Source of the DNA: an uncultured beta proteobacterium
Lineage (GTDB): Bacteria > Pseudomonadota > Gammaproteobacteria > Burkholderiales > Rhodocyclaceae
Reading direction: 5' to 3'
DNA length: 6,203 nucleotides
Assembly (NCBI GenBank): GCA_903917505.1
Contig: CAIXAY010000300.1
Location: 1-6,203, forward strand
The notes under the pieces are model-generated. The model searched no databases. It was not told the origin of the DNA and worked only from the letters and a program-made list of their open reading frames with translations. The position numbers were made by a program, and so were the translations under genes. Shown here piece after piece: positions 1 through 5,306 of the stretch. Each line of letters begins with the position of its first letter. The stretch's first letter is position 1.

Positions 1-408
1 ACCGGCAACGGCCGGCGCGAATCCTTCGCCCATCTGCCGCTGCCGCGCATGACCAACACCATGATGCTCGGCGGCGACAAGAGCCCTGAGGAAATCATCG
101 CCTCGGTGAAGAAAGGAATTTACGCGGTCAATTTCGGCGGCGGCCAGGTCGACATCACCAACGGCAAATTCGTTTTCTCGATGTCCGAGGCCTACCTGAT
201 CGAGGACGGCAAGCTCGCCGGCCCGGTCAAGGGCGCCACGCTGATCGGCAGCGGCCCCGAAGCGATGAACCGGGTGACCATGGTCGGCAACGACCTGCGC
301 CTCGATCCGGGCGTCGGCACCTGCGGCAAGGACGGCCAGAGCGTCCCGGTCGGCGTCGGCCAGCCGACCCTGCGCATCGAGGGACTGACGGTCGGCGGGA
401 CGGCTTGA
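1..408 (+). CDS. tldD: TldD metalloprotease subunit, C-terminal part (5' end outside window)
   Basis: The frame is open from the first base and ends at TGA 406-408, so 135 C-terminal residues are visible. They match the end of TldD closely: [19 protein letters not shown] at the start, then [16 protein letters not shown], a [17 protein letters not shown] segment, and the closing PVGVGQPTL and LTVGGTA. In this family TldD pairs with TldE/PmbA to form a zinc peptidase that trims unfolded peptides. In E. coli it matures microcin B17 and degrades the CcdA antitoxin. The cysteine in the GTCGK segment (codon 322-324) corresponds to the C-terminal cysteine reported as a zinc ligand. The HExxxH helix lies upstream of the window and cannot be checked. 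The ATG at 49 is internal, because conserved TldD sequence continues upstream of it. The next gene begins two bases after the stop, so the two are probably cotranscribed. The identification is firm. Confidence 0.95.
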   Translation, partial: TGNGRRESFAHLPLPRMTNTMMLGGDKSPEEIIASVKKGIYAVNFGGGQVDITNGKFVFSMSEAYLIEDGKLAGPVKGATLIGSGPEAMNRVTMVGNDLRLDPGVGTCGKDGQSVPVGVGQPTLRIEGLTVGGTA

Positions 409-410
409 CC

Positions 411-1487
411 ATGCCGCACACGAAACCGAATACCGACGACGTACGCATTCGCGAAATCAAGGAGCTGATCTCGCCGCTCGCCCTGCTCGGCGAGTTCCCG
501 CTCGGCGAGCGCGCCGCGCAGACGACTTATGACGCGCGCCAGGCCATCCATCGCATCCTGCATGCGGGCGACGACCGCCTGCTGGTCGTCGTCGGGCCGT
601 GCTCGATTCACGATGCGGACGTGGCCATGGCCTATGCCGAGCGGCTGCGCGACGTCGTCCCGAATTATGCCGATGATCTGCTGCTGGTGATGCGCGTGTA
701 TTTCGAGACGCCGCGCACGACGGTCGGCTGGAAAGGGTTGATCAACGACCCGCGGCTCGACGGCAGTTTCCGCATCAACGAAGGCCTGCGCCTGGCGCGC
801 GGCCTGCTGCTCGCCATCAACGACAGCGGCCTGCCCTGCGCGACCGAATTTCTCGATACGATCACGCCGCAATACACGGCCGACCTGATCGCCTGGGGCG
901 CGATCGGCGCGCGCACCACCGAGTCGCAGGTGCATCGCGAACTGGCTTCGGGGCTGTCGTGCCCCGTCGGTTTCAAGAACGGCACCGACGGCAACGTGCG
1001 CATCGCCATCGACGCGATCCGCGCCGCGCAGTCGCCACACCATTTTCTCTCGGTGACCAAGGGCGGCCACTCGGCGATCGTGTCAACCACCGGCAACGAC
1101 GATTGCCACGTCATCCTGCGCGGCGGCAGCGAACCCAATTACGACGCCGCGCATGTCGATGCGGCTGGCCGCGAAATCGCCGCCGCGGCGCTCGTCGACC
1201 GCCTGATGATCGATTGCTCGCACGCCAACAGCAGCCGCGATTTCAAGCGGCAGATCGAGGTCGCCGCGGCGCTCGCGGCGCAGCTGGCACGCGGCGAGGC
1301 GCGCATCATCGGCGCGATGCTCGAGTCGCACCTCGTCGAAGGCCGGCAAAACCTGGTTGCGGGGCAGCCGCTCGAACCCGGCAAGAGCATCACCGACGCC
1401 TGCCTCGGCTGGGAAGACACGCTGCTGGTGCTGGACTTTCTCGCGCACGGCGTGCGCGCCCGGCGGCGCGTCGTGGCTGGCCGTTAA
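411..1487 (+). CDS. aroG: 3-deoxy-7-phosphoheptulonate (DAHP) synthase, class I, AroG type
   Basis: This 358-residue protein is close to the 350 aa of E. coli AroG. It condenses phosphoenolpyruvate with erythrose 4-phosphate, the first step of the shikimate pathway, in the cytoplasm. From memory it aligns with E. coli AroG at a constant +3 offset: metal ligands Cys64 (GPCSIHD), His271 (SHANSS), Glu305 (MLESHL) and Asp329 (SITDAC), and substrate residues Arg95, Arg168 (GARTTESQ), Lys189 (GFKNGTDG) and Arg237 (ILRGG). The residue matching E. coli Lys97 is Thr100 (codon 708-710), giving FETPRTTVGW instead of FEKPRTTVGW. The N-terminal DDVRIREIKEL and the HHFLS stretch resemble the Phe-sensitive AroG isozyme more than AroF or AroH, so Phe feedback is a fair guess. 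ATG 411 is preferred to TTG 405, which overlaps the tldD stop. A purine-rich GGCGGGA about ten bases upstream can serve as ribosome binding site. No promoter is evident, so transcription probably comes from tldD. Confidence 0.95.
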   Translation: MPHTKPNTDDVRIREIKELISPLALLGEFPLGERAAQTTYDARQAIHRILHAGDDRLLVVVGPCSIHDADVAMAYAERLRDVVPNYADDLLLVMRVYFETPRTTVGWKGLINDPRLDGSFRINEGLRLARGLLLAINDSGLPCATEFLDTITPQYTADLIAWGAIGARTTESQVHRELASGLSCPVGFKNGTDGNVRIAIDAIRAAQSPHHFLSVTKGGHSAIVSTTGNDDCHVILRGGSEPNYDAAHVDAAGREIAAAALVDRLMIDCSHANSSRDFKRQIEVAAALAAQLARGEARIIGAMLESHLVEGRQNLVAGQPLEPGKSITDACLGWEDTLLVLDFLAHGVRARRRVVAGR

Positions 1488-1521
1488 GCCGCGCGCGGTT
1501 TCTGCCGGATCGGTGGCCAGC

Positions 1522-1575
1522 GATGCGCTTGCCGCGTGTATGATGACCGGATGCCGACAGGATGCGCCTGCCGCG
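1522..1575 (+). repeat. Imperfect 15-bp direct repeat, 39-bp period, upstream of the prenyltransferase gene
   Basis: GATGCGCTTGCCGCG at 1522-1536 recurs as GATGCGCCTGCCGCG at 1561-1575, a 14/15 match. The copies lie in the 109-bp gap between the DAHP synthase and prenyltransferase genes. A TATGAT hexamer (1539-1544) lies between them but has no convincing -35 partner. The repeat could be a regulator site or a chance product of GC-rich sequence. No function is assigned. Confidence 0.4.
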
Positions 1576-1596
1576 CCTACCGTTTCCGGGTGAATC

Positions 1597-2478
1597 ATGC
1601 GCCGACTCATTTCTTGCCTGAAACTCCTGCGGCCGCACCAGTGGGTCAAGAGCGGTTTCGTCTTCGTCGGGCTGCTGTTCGGCCACGCGTGGGGTGACCC
1701 GCTGCTGGTGCACAAGGTGCTGCTCGCCGCCGCCGCTTTCGCGCTCGCCGCCTCGGCGGTTTATGTCGGCAACGACCTGGCTGACCGCGAGCGCGATCGC
1801 CAGCATCCGGAGAAGCGCGAGCGGCCGCTGGCATGCGGTGCGGTCAGCGTGAGCCAGGCGCTGCTGCTCGGCGCCGGCTGTTTGCTCGCGGCGCTGCTGC
1901 TGGCGCATGCCGCGGGCAGTGGCGTGCTGCTGATCGTGCTGCTCTATGTCGCGCTCAATGCCGCTTATTCGCTCGGCCTGAAACACGTCGTCCTGCTCGA
2001 TGTATTCATCATATCAGCGGGCTTCATGCTGCGCATCCTGGCCGGCACGCTCGGCGTTGGCATCGCGCCCTCGCACTGGCTCCTCCTGTGCGGCCTGCTG
2101 TTGACGCTCTTTCTTGGATTCGCCAAGCGCCGAGCAGAGCTGAATGCCCTTGCCGGACAAGGCGGCAGCCACCGCCGCGTCCTCGACGACTACGATCCGG
2201 TGCTGCTCGACAAGCTGATCACGATTTGCGCGGCCGGCGCCATCGTCACTTACAGCCTGTACACGGTGAGCGCCGAAACGGTGGCCATGCACGGGACGAC
2301 GAACCTGATCTACACGGTGCCCTTCGTTATTTACGGGATCTTCCGCTATCTCTTCCTGTTGCACCGCCGCGGCAGCGGCGGCGATCCGGCCGCCGCGCTG
2401 CTCCGCGACAGGCACCTGCTCGCCGCTTTCGCCGCCTGGCTGCTCAGCGTCATCGCGCTGCTCGGCTGGTTCGCCTAG
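1597..2478 (+). CDS. UbiA-superfamily membrane prenyltransferase, decaprenyl-phosphate phosphoribosyltransferase (DPPR synthase)-like
   Basis: The protein has 293 residues and is mostly hydrophobic, with several membrane segments (for example about 41-57, 86-104, 108-124, 131-150, 160-176, 206-224, 237-255 and 273-292). The N-terminal LRPHQWVKSGFVF (11-23) is typical of the phosphoribosyltransferase branch of UbiA. The Mg-diphosphate motif follows at 59-77 with the pattern NDxxDxxxDxxHPxKxxRP (Asn59, Asp60, Asp63, Asp67, His70, Lys73, Arg76, Pro77). YSLGLKH and LDVFIISAGFMLRILAG (124-150) form the second conserved region, and FAKRRAEL (175-182) follows. Characterised relatives such as mycobacterial Rv3806c move 5-phosphoribose from PRPP to decaprenyl phosphate, the first step to decaprenyl-phospho-arabinose. 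The actual substrates here are inferred. The start is fixed by an in-frame TGA at 1591-1593 followed by ATG 1597; the ribosome binding site is weak. Neither DprE1- nor DprE2-like epimerase genes are next to it. A ubiquinone or haem UbiA enzyme is less likely given the N-terminal motif. Confidence 0.85.
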   Translation: MRRLISCLKLLRPHQWVKSGFVFVGLLFGHAWGDPLLVHKVLLAAAAFALAASAVYVGNDLADRERDRQHPEKRERPLACGAVSVSQALLLGAGCLLAALLLAHAAGSGVLLIVLLYVALNAAYSLGLKHVVLLDVFIISAGFMLRILAGTLGVGIAPSHWLLLCGLLLTLFLGFAKRRAELNALAGQGGSHRRVLDDYDPVLLDKLITICAAGAIVTYSLYTVSAETVAMHGTTNLIYTVPFVIYGIFRYLFLLHRRGSGGDPAAALLRDRHLLAAFAAWLLSVIALLGWFA

Positions 2479-2502
2479 CCGAAGGCGCGGCAGGGTGTAG
2501 CC

Positions 2503-3072
2503 TCAGGCCTTGCCGGTACTTCCTTCGTTGCCGCCATGCACCCACAGCACGTCGCCGCGGCCGCCGGCCTTGTTCAGGGCGCGGCCGAGGACAAACAGCA
2601 GGTCGGAGAGGCGATTGAGGTACTTGCGCGCGGCATCGGAAACGTTCTCGCTCTGCGCCAGATGCACCAGGTGGCGTTCGGCGCGGCGGCAAACGGTGCG
2701 TGCCAGATGGGCGAGCGCCGCCGCCCGCGTTCCACCCGGCAGGATGAATTCCTTGAGCGGCCTCAAGTTGGCGTTGAATTGCGTGACGGCCTCTTCGAGG
2801 CGCACGACCTGCGCCGTGCTGATGACCTTGGTGCCGGGCAGGCAGAGCTCGCCGCCGAGGTCGAACAGGTCGTGCTGGACGGTCAGCAGGACGGCGCCGA
2901 TGGCTGCCGGCAGCTCTTCGCCGAGCAGCACGCCGAGGCTGGAATTGAGCTCGTCGACTTCGCCGATGACCTCGATGCGCAGGCAATCCTTGGCCACTCT
3001 CGAGCCGTCGCCCAGTCCGGTGGTGCCGGCGTCGCCCGTGCGCGTGACAATTTTTGAAAGACGGTTGCCCAT
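2503..3072 (-). CDS. Corrinoid (cob(I)alamin) adenosyltransferase, PduO type
   Basis: This 189-residue cytoplasmic enzyme transfers the 5'-deoxyadenosyl group of ATP to the reduced cobalt of a corrinoid, making coenzyme B12. Visible PduO-family signatures in order are the ATP-binding N-terminus TRTGDAGTTGLGDGSR (10-25), GEVDELNSSLG (37-47), FILPGG (109-114), CRRAER (128-133) and KYLNRLSDLLFVLGR (150-164). Length and motif order fit a complete single-domain enzyme, which works as a trimer in this family. It is unrelated in sequence to the BtuR/CobA type. Related genes are labelled pduO, cobO or yvqK, so I give no symbol. The ATG at 3072 is preceded by AGGAAA (complement of 3079-3084) with a 6-base spacer, supporting this start. 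The gene converges on the prenyltransferase gene with 24 bp between stops and diverges from the HDOD gene. No other cobalamin gene is in view, and I found no B12 riboswitch in its short leader. Confidence 0.94.
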   Translation of the reverse strand: MGNRLSKIVTRTGDAGTTGLGDGSRVAKDCLRIEVIGEVDELNSSLGVLLGEELPAAIGAVLLTVQHDLFDLGGELCLPGTKVISTAQVVRLEEAVTQFNANLRPLKEFILPGGTRAAALAHLARTVCRRAERHLVHLAQSENVSDAARKYLNRLSDLLFVLGRALNKAGGRGDVLWVHGGNEGSTGKA

Positions 3073-3110
3073 AAGCGGTTTCCTGAGGAGAATGCGTGGC
3101 TGTCCGGCAG

Positions 3111-3140
3111 ATTATAACGGAAGCCATCTTCCGCTTCCTG
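3111..3140 (-). promoter_or_regulatory. Probable promoter of the adenosyltransferase gene
   Basis: On the minus strand a perfect TATAAT -10 hexamer (complement of 3111-3116) lies about 40 bases upstream of the ATG, predicting a leader of roughly 30 nt. The -35 region (near 3134-3139) reads AGGAAG and does not resemble TTGACA, so the promoter may need an activator. An inverted repeat, GGAAGC/GCTTCC (3119-3124 and 3133-3138, 8-base spacer), sits between the two elements and could be an operator. Only the -10 is strong. Confidence 0.4.
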
Positions 3141-3173
3141 CCGCGAAATTCGTGGAATCTTGCCGGCTGCGGC

Positions 3174-3202
3174 TTGTCAATGACGATGACATATTGCATA
3201 CT
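3174..3202 (+). promoter_or_regulatory. Probable sigma-70 promoter of the HDOD-PP2C operon
   Basis: TTGTCA (3174-3179, 5/6 to TTGACA) is followed after a 17-base spacer by CATACT (3197-3202, 4/6 to TATAAT, keeping the key A2 and T6). The start of transcription would fall near 3209, giving a leader of about 32 nt before ATG 3241. An inverted TGTCA (3175-3179) and TGACA (3187-3191) pair overlaps the -35 and spacer and could bind a regulator. The promoter lies back to back with that of the adenosyltransferase gene. Confidence 0.45.
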
Positions 3203-3207
3203 CTATC

Positions 3208-3226
3208 AGGCTTGTTGACCAAGCCT
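3208..3226 (+). repeat. Perfect 7-bp inverted repeat (5-nt loop) in the leader of the HDOD gene
   Basis: AGGCTTG (3208-3214) and CAAGCCT (3220-3226) are exact inverted copies around TTGAC. The element begins at about the predicted transcription start and ends five bases before the AGGGGA ribosome binding site (3232-3237). In RNA it would form a stable 5'-terminal stem-loop; as DNA it could be an operator. It is not an intrinsic terminator, because no T-run follows. Confidence 0.5.
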
Positions 3227-3240
3227 TGCACAGGGGAAAC

Positions 3241-4116
3241 ATGGCCTTCAAAGATGCTGATCTGGCGGGTCTCTCGCTCGACGAGAGCAAGAGCGTCAAG
3301 CGCCTGCTGGAAAGAGGGATCACCATACCGTCACAGCCGCGCGTGCTGCGCGAGTTGCAGCAGCAACTGGCACGCGGGGTAACCGATGTGCGCGCGCTGG
3401 CGCGGATCATCGTTCAGGATCCCGGGATCGGCGCGATGCTCTTCAAGCTCGTGCAGAGCGCCGCCTACCGCAACCTCCAGGCTTTCACTTCGCTCGAGCA
3501 GGTCCTGCAGATCGTCGGCTTGCAGGCGACAAGCAATCTGATACGCGCCATCACGCTCGCGGCGGCCTTGCCGGCCAAGCACAACCGCAAGGCTTTCGAG
3601 GCCTACTGGGCGCGCTCGCAGGCGGTATCCGAGCTGGCCATGCTGATCGCCGACGAGCGGATCAGCGTGTGCAATGTCTTCCCAGACCAGGCTTGCCTGG
3701 CCGGAATCTTCCACGATTGCGGTGTGCCGGTGCTGATGCAGCGTTTTCCGACCTACTGCAAGGACATGGGCCATGACCTGCCCTGGGGGACGCGGTATCT
3801 GGCCGAGGAAGATGCGCGCTTCAATGCCGATCATTGCGTCATCGGCTATCTCATTGGCCGGCACTGGAAGCTGCCGGATTTCATCTGCGACTCGATACGC
3901 TATCATCACGATTTCGATCGCATCGGCAATCATGAGGCGCGGACGATGGTCGCGATTCTTCAGCTGGCGATTCACATCTACCATCTGGACCAGCGCATGG
4001 AAAATCCGGAATGGCCGGCCGTGCGCAAGGAAGTGCTCGACGAACTCGGGCTCGGCACGGACACCTTGCCCGAACTCGTCGACGTCATCCTGGATCGCTA
4101 TCACCTCAGGGGATAA
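3241..4116 (+). CDS. HDOD-domain protein (signalling-associated)
   Basis: The protein has 291 residues and consists of a single HDOD domain (about 24-230) plus a short C-terminal helical part. HDOD is a catalytically degenerate relative of the HD phosphohydrolases, usually linked to signalling and stress regulation. Features seen are ITIPSQPRVLRELQQQL (27-43), LARIIVQDPGIGAMLFKLVQSAAY (53-76), IFHDCG (156-161, the degenerate HD site), DHCVIGYLIGRHWKLPDFI (197-215) and YHHDFD (221-226). The His usually found in the helix before the HD pair is replaced (YWARS, 122-126), so the full metal-binding set of a true HD enzyme is not present and catalysis is doubtful. ATG 3241 follows AGGGGA (3232-3237) at a rather short distance. 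The upstream TTG 3226 lies in the leader inverted repeat and is less likely. It is the first gene of a three-gene operon, with 12 bp to the next start. The specific role is unknown. Confidence 0.9.
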   Translation: MAFKDADLAGLSLDESKSVKRLLERGITIPSQPRVLRELQQQLARGVTDVRALARIIVQDPGIGAMLFKLVQSAAYRNLQAFTSLEQVLQIVGLQATSNLIRAITLAAALPAKHNRKAFEAYWARSQAVSELAMLIADERISVCNVFPDQACLAGIFHDCGVPVLMQRFPTYCKDMGHDLPWGTRYLAEEDARFNADHCVIGYLIGRHWKLPDFICDSIRYHHDFDRIGNHEARTMVAILQLAIHIYHLDQRMENPEWPAVRKEVLDELGLGTDTLPELVDVILDRYHLRG

Positions 4117-4128
4117 GGCGGGGGCAGC

Positions 4129-4455
4129 ATGAGCGACGAGACCGGACCGGCCGGGCGCGTGCCCGTCGAGCGGCGCGGCAATCGCCATTTGCGTTCGCGG
4201 TTCGATACGGCTTTCGCCATGGTCGAATCGTTTCTTGATTGCGCGAAGGGTTGGGACGGCCCGTCGCGCGAGCATCTGGCGTTTCGTGTGGTGAGCGAGA
4301 ATTTTTCCGAGCTGCGCAGCGCGGAAGTCCAGTCCTTCGTGGTTTCCGCGCATCGCGTCTACATTGCCCGCCATCCCGAGGCCAGCGACCATTTGCCGCG
4401 CCCGGCGGAGTTGCGCGCAGCAAACGTGATATTCTGCTCGCCTCGGGGAGATTAG
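4129..4455 (+). CDS. Uncharacterised 108-aa protein in the HDOD-PP2C operon
   Basis: I do not recognise this family. It is a 108-residue soluble protein with no signal peptide, membrane segment or known metal-binding motif. The N-terminal 20 residues are charged and probably disordered. A core follows with alternating hydrophobic pattern, suggesting a small helical domain: RFDTAFAMVESFLDCAKGWD (24-43), then EHLAFRVVSENFSELRSAEVQSFVVSAHRVYIARHPEAS (48-86). The C-terminal end is proline-rich. ATG 4129 is preceded by GGCGGGGG (4117-4124), a good ribosome binding site, and starts 12 bp after the HDOD stop. The stop lies 4 bp before the phosphatase start. This spacing makes it a real gene, translated with its neighbours. 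It may be a partner, adaptor or substrate of the phosphatase or HDOD protein, which is inference from position only. The long minus-strand frame over it is a GC-rich shadow. Confidence 0.8.
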   Translation: MSDETGPAGRVPVERRGNRHLRSRFDTAFAMVESFLDCAKGWDGPSREHLAFRVVSENFSELRSAEVQSFVVSAHRVYIARHPEASDHLPRPAELRAANVIFCSPRGD

Positions 4456-4459
4456 CTGA

Positions 4460-5227
4460 ATGGCGCTAAGGATTGACGCCTGCGTTGCCCAGCATCAGGG
4501 TGATCGCACGGAGCAGCAGGACAGGGTTGCCTTATTGCCGCATCCCAAGCAGGGCGGGGTGGCTCTCGCCGTCGTCGCCGACGGCATGGGCGGGCATACC
4601 GGCGGAACGCTGGCCGCGCAGCAGGTGATCCACACGGCGCGCAACAACTTCGAGCAGTTCTCGGTGCGCACCGAAACGCCGCAGAGCATGCTCAAAGCCA
4701 GCCTGCACGAGGCGCACATGCTGATCAAGGCGTCGCGCTTCATCAACGAAAAAGAGCCGCACAGCACGGCCGTGATGTTGCTCCTGCAGCCGGGCAAGGT
4801 GAGCTGGGCGCATTGCGGCGACAGCCGGCTGTACCGCTTTCGCGGCGAACAGCCATTCTTTCGCAGCGTCGATCATTCCTACGTCGAGCAGCTCGTGGCC
4901 GGCGGCAAGATCACGCCGGAAGAGGCGCTCGTGCATCCCAACCGCAATATCCTGATCACTTCCCTCGGCGGCGGCGATACGCCGAAGATCGATTTCGGCG
5001 AGACGCAGGACCTGCAGGCGGGAGATTCCTTCCTGCTGTGCTCCGACGGGCTCTGGGCTTATTTCGGAGACGCTGAAATGGGCAGCGTGCTGGCCGCGCA
5101 TTCGGCACGCGAGGCCTCCGAATTGCTGATCAGCCGGGCACGGTTGCGCGCCAAGGGCGAGGGTGACAATGTGTCGCTGGCGATTCTCAAACTGCTCGAC
5201 GCGAATGGGAAGACCGCAGCGAAGTAA
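4460..5227 (+). CDS. PP2C-family (PPM) serine/threonine protein phosphatase
   Basis: The protein has 255 residues and is a complete single-domain, metal-dependent phosphatase that removes phosphate from Ser/Thr residues of cytoplasmic proteins. PP2C motifs appear in order: GDRTEQQD (14-21), VVADGMGGHTGG (38-49), HSTAVMLLL (101-109), AHCGDSRLYRFR (117-128), DHSYVEQLV (138-146), HPNRNILITSLGG (159-171), FLLCSDGLW (191-199) and GEGDNVSLAIL (233-243). The metal-coordinating aspartates Asp21, Asp41, Asp121, Asp196 and Asp236 are all present, so it should be active. The first motif has QQD where most bacterial members have NED or NQD, and the GTT element reads HST. No signal peptide or membrane segment is seen. 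The ATG is preceded by GGGGAG (4445-4450), and only 4 bp separate it from the upstream stop, implying coupled expression. No kinase gene is visible in the window, although PP2C enzymes often sit beside one. Kinase partner and substrate are unknown. Confidence 0.94.
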   Translation: MALRIDACVAQHQGDRTEQQDRVALLPHPKQGGVALAVVADGMGGHTGGTLAAQQVIHTARNNFEQFSVRTETPQSMLKASLHEAHMLIKASRFINEKEPHSTAVMLLLQPGKVSWAHCGDSRLYRFRGEQPFFRSVDHSYVEQLVAGGKITPEEALVHPNRNILITSLGGGDTPKIDFGETQDLQAGDSFLLCSDGLWAYFGDAEMGSVLAAHSAREASELLISRARLRAKGEGDNVSLAILKLLDANGKTAAK

Positions 5228-5258
5228 TCAGTCGGTCGACGAGGCAGCAAGCAAAGCG

Positions 5259-5280
5259 GCCGCGACGTGTTCGTCCCGGC
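5259..5280 (-). terminator. Candidate hairpin between the convergent phosphatase and helicase genes
   Basis: GCCG and CGGC (5259-5262, 5277-5280) enclose GACG and CGTC (5264-5267, 5272-5275) around a TGTT loop, with one C/C mismatch. This gives a compact 8-bp stem in the 79-bp gap between two converging genes. On the minus strand it is followed by CGCTTTGCTTG, a poor T-run, so it could end helicase transcription weakly. There is no T-run on the plus strand. The position is suggestive; the terminator call is tentative. Confidence 0.3.
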
Positions 5281-5306
5281 GCGTTGCCGTTGCGCGCGCT
5301 TGACGC

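Noticed and set aside
405..410. TTG 405 as the DAHP synthase start
   Set aside because: It overlaps the tldD stop and adds only two residues; ATG 411 is better spaced from the purine-rich GGCGGGA and is a stronger start codon.
192..1070. 292-codon minus-strand frame across tldD and aroG
   Set aside because: It is antisense to two firmly identified genes, with arginine-rich shadow composition and no family resemblance.
1476..1521. GCTGGCC/GGCCAGC inverted repeat after aroG as a terminator
   Set aside because: The loop is 32 bases long, one arm lies in the coding end, and no T-run follows.
1539..1544. TATGAT as a -10 element for the prenyltransferase gene
   Set aside because: No -35-like hexamer lies 16-18 bases upstream (the sequence is around GGCCAGC) and there is no correctly spaced extended -10 TG, so it is too weak to call a promoter.
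2472..2514. Hairpins between the convergent prenyltransferase and adenosyltransferase genes (CGCCT/AGGCG and GGCAGGG/CCTTGCC)
   Set aside because: The stems are short (5 and 7 bp, one G-T pair), they extend into the coding ends, and no T-run follows on either strand, so a terminator cannot be supported.
3073..3110. Cobalamin riboswitch in front of the adenosyltransferase gene
   Set aside because: The predicted leader is only about 30 nt, far shorter than a B12 riboswitch, and no B12-box-like sequence is seen.
2510..3382. Plus-strand frames of 290 and 173 codons opposite the adenosyltransferase gene
   Set aside because: The minus strand here carries an unmistakable PduO-type enzyme with a good ribosome binding site and -10 element; the plus-strand translations are low-complexity shadows.
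3331..4392. 353-codon open frame on the minus strand across the HDOD and 108-aa genes
   Set aside because: It is antisense to a clear HDOD gene and has no recognisable family. It is explained by codon bias in GC-rich DNA suppressing stops in the antisense frame.
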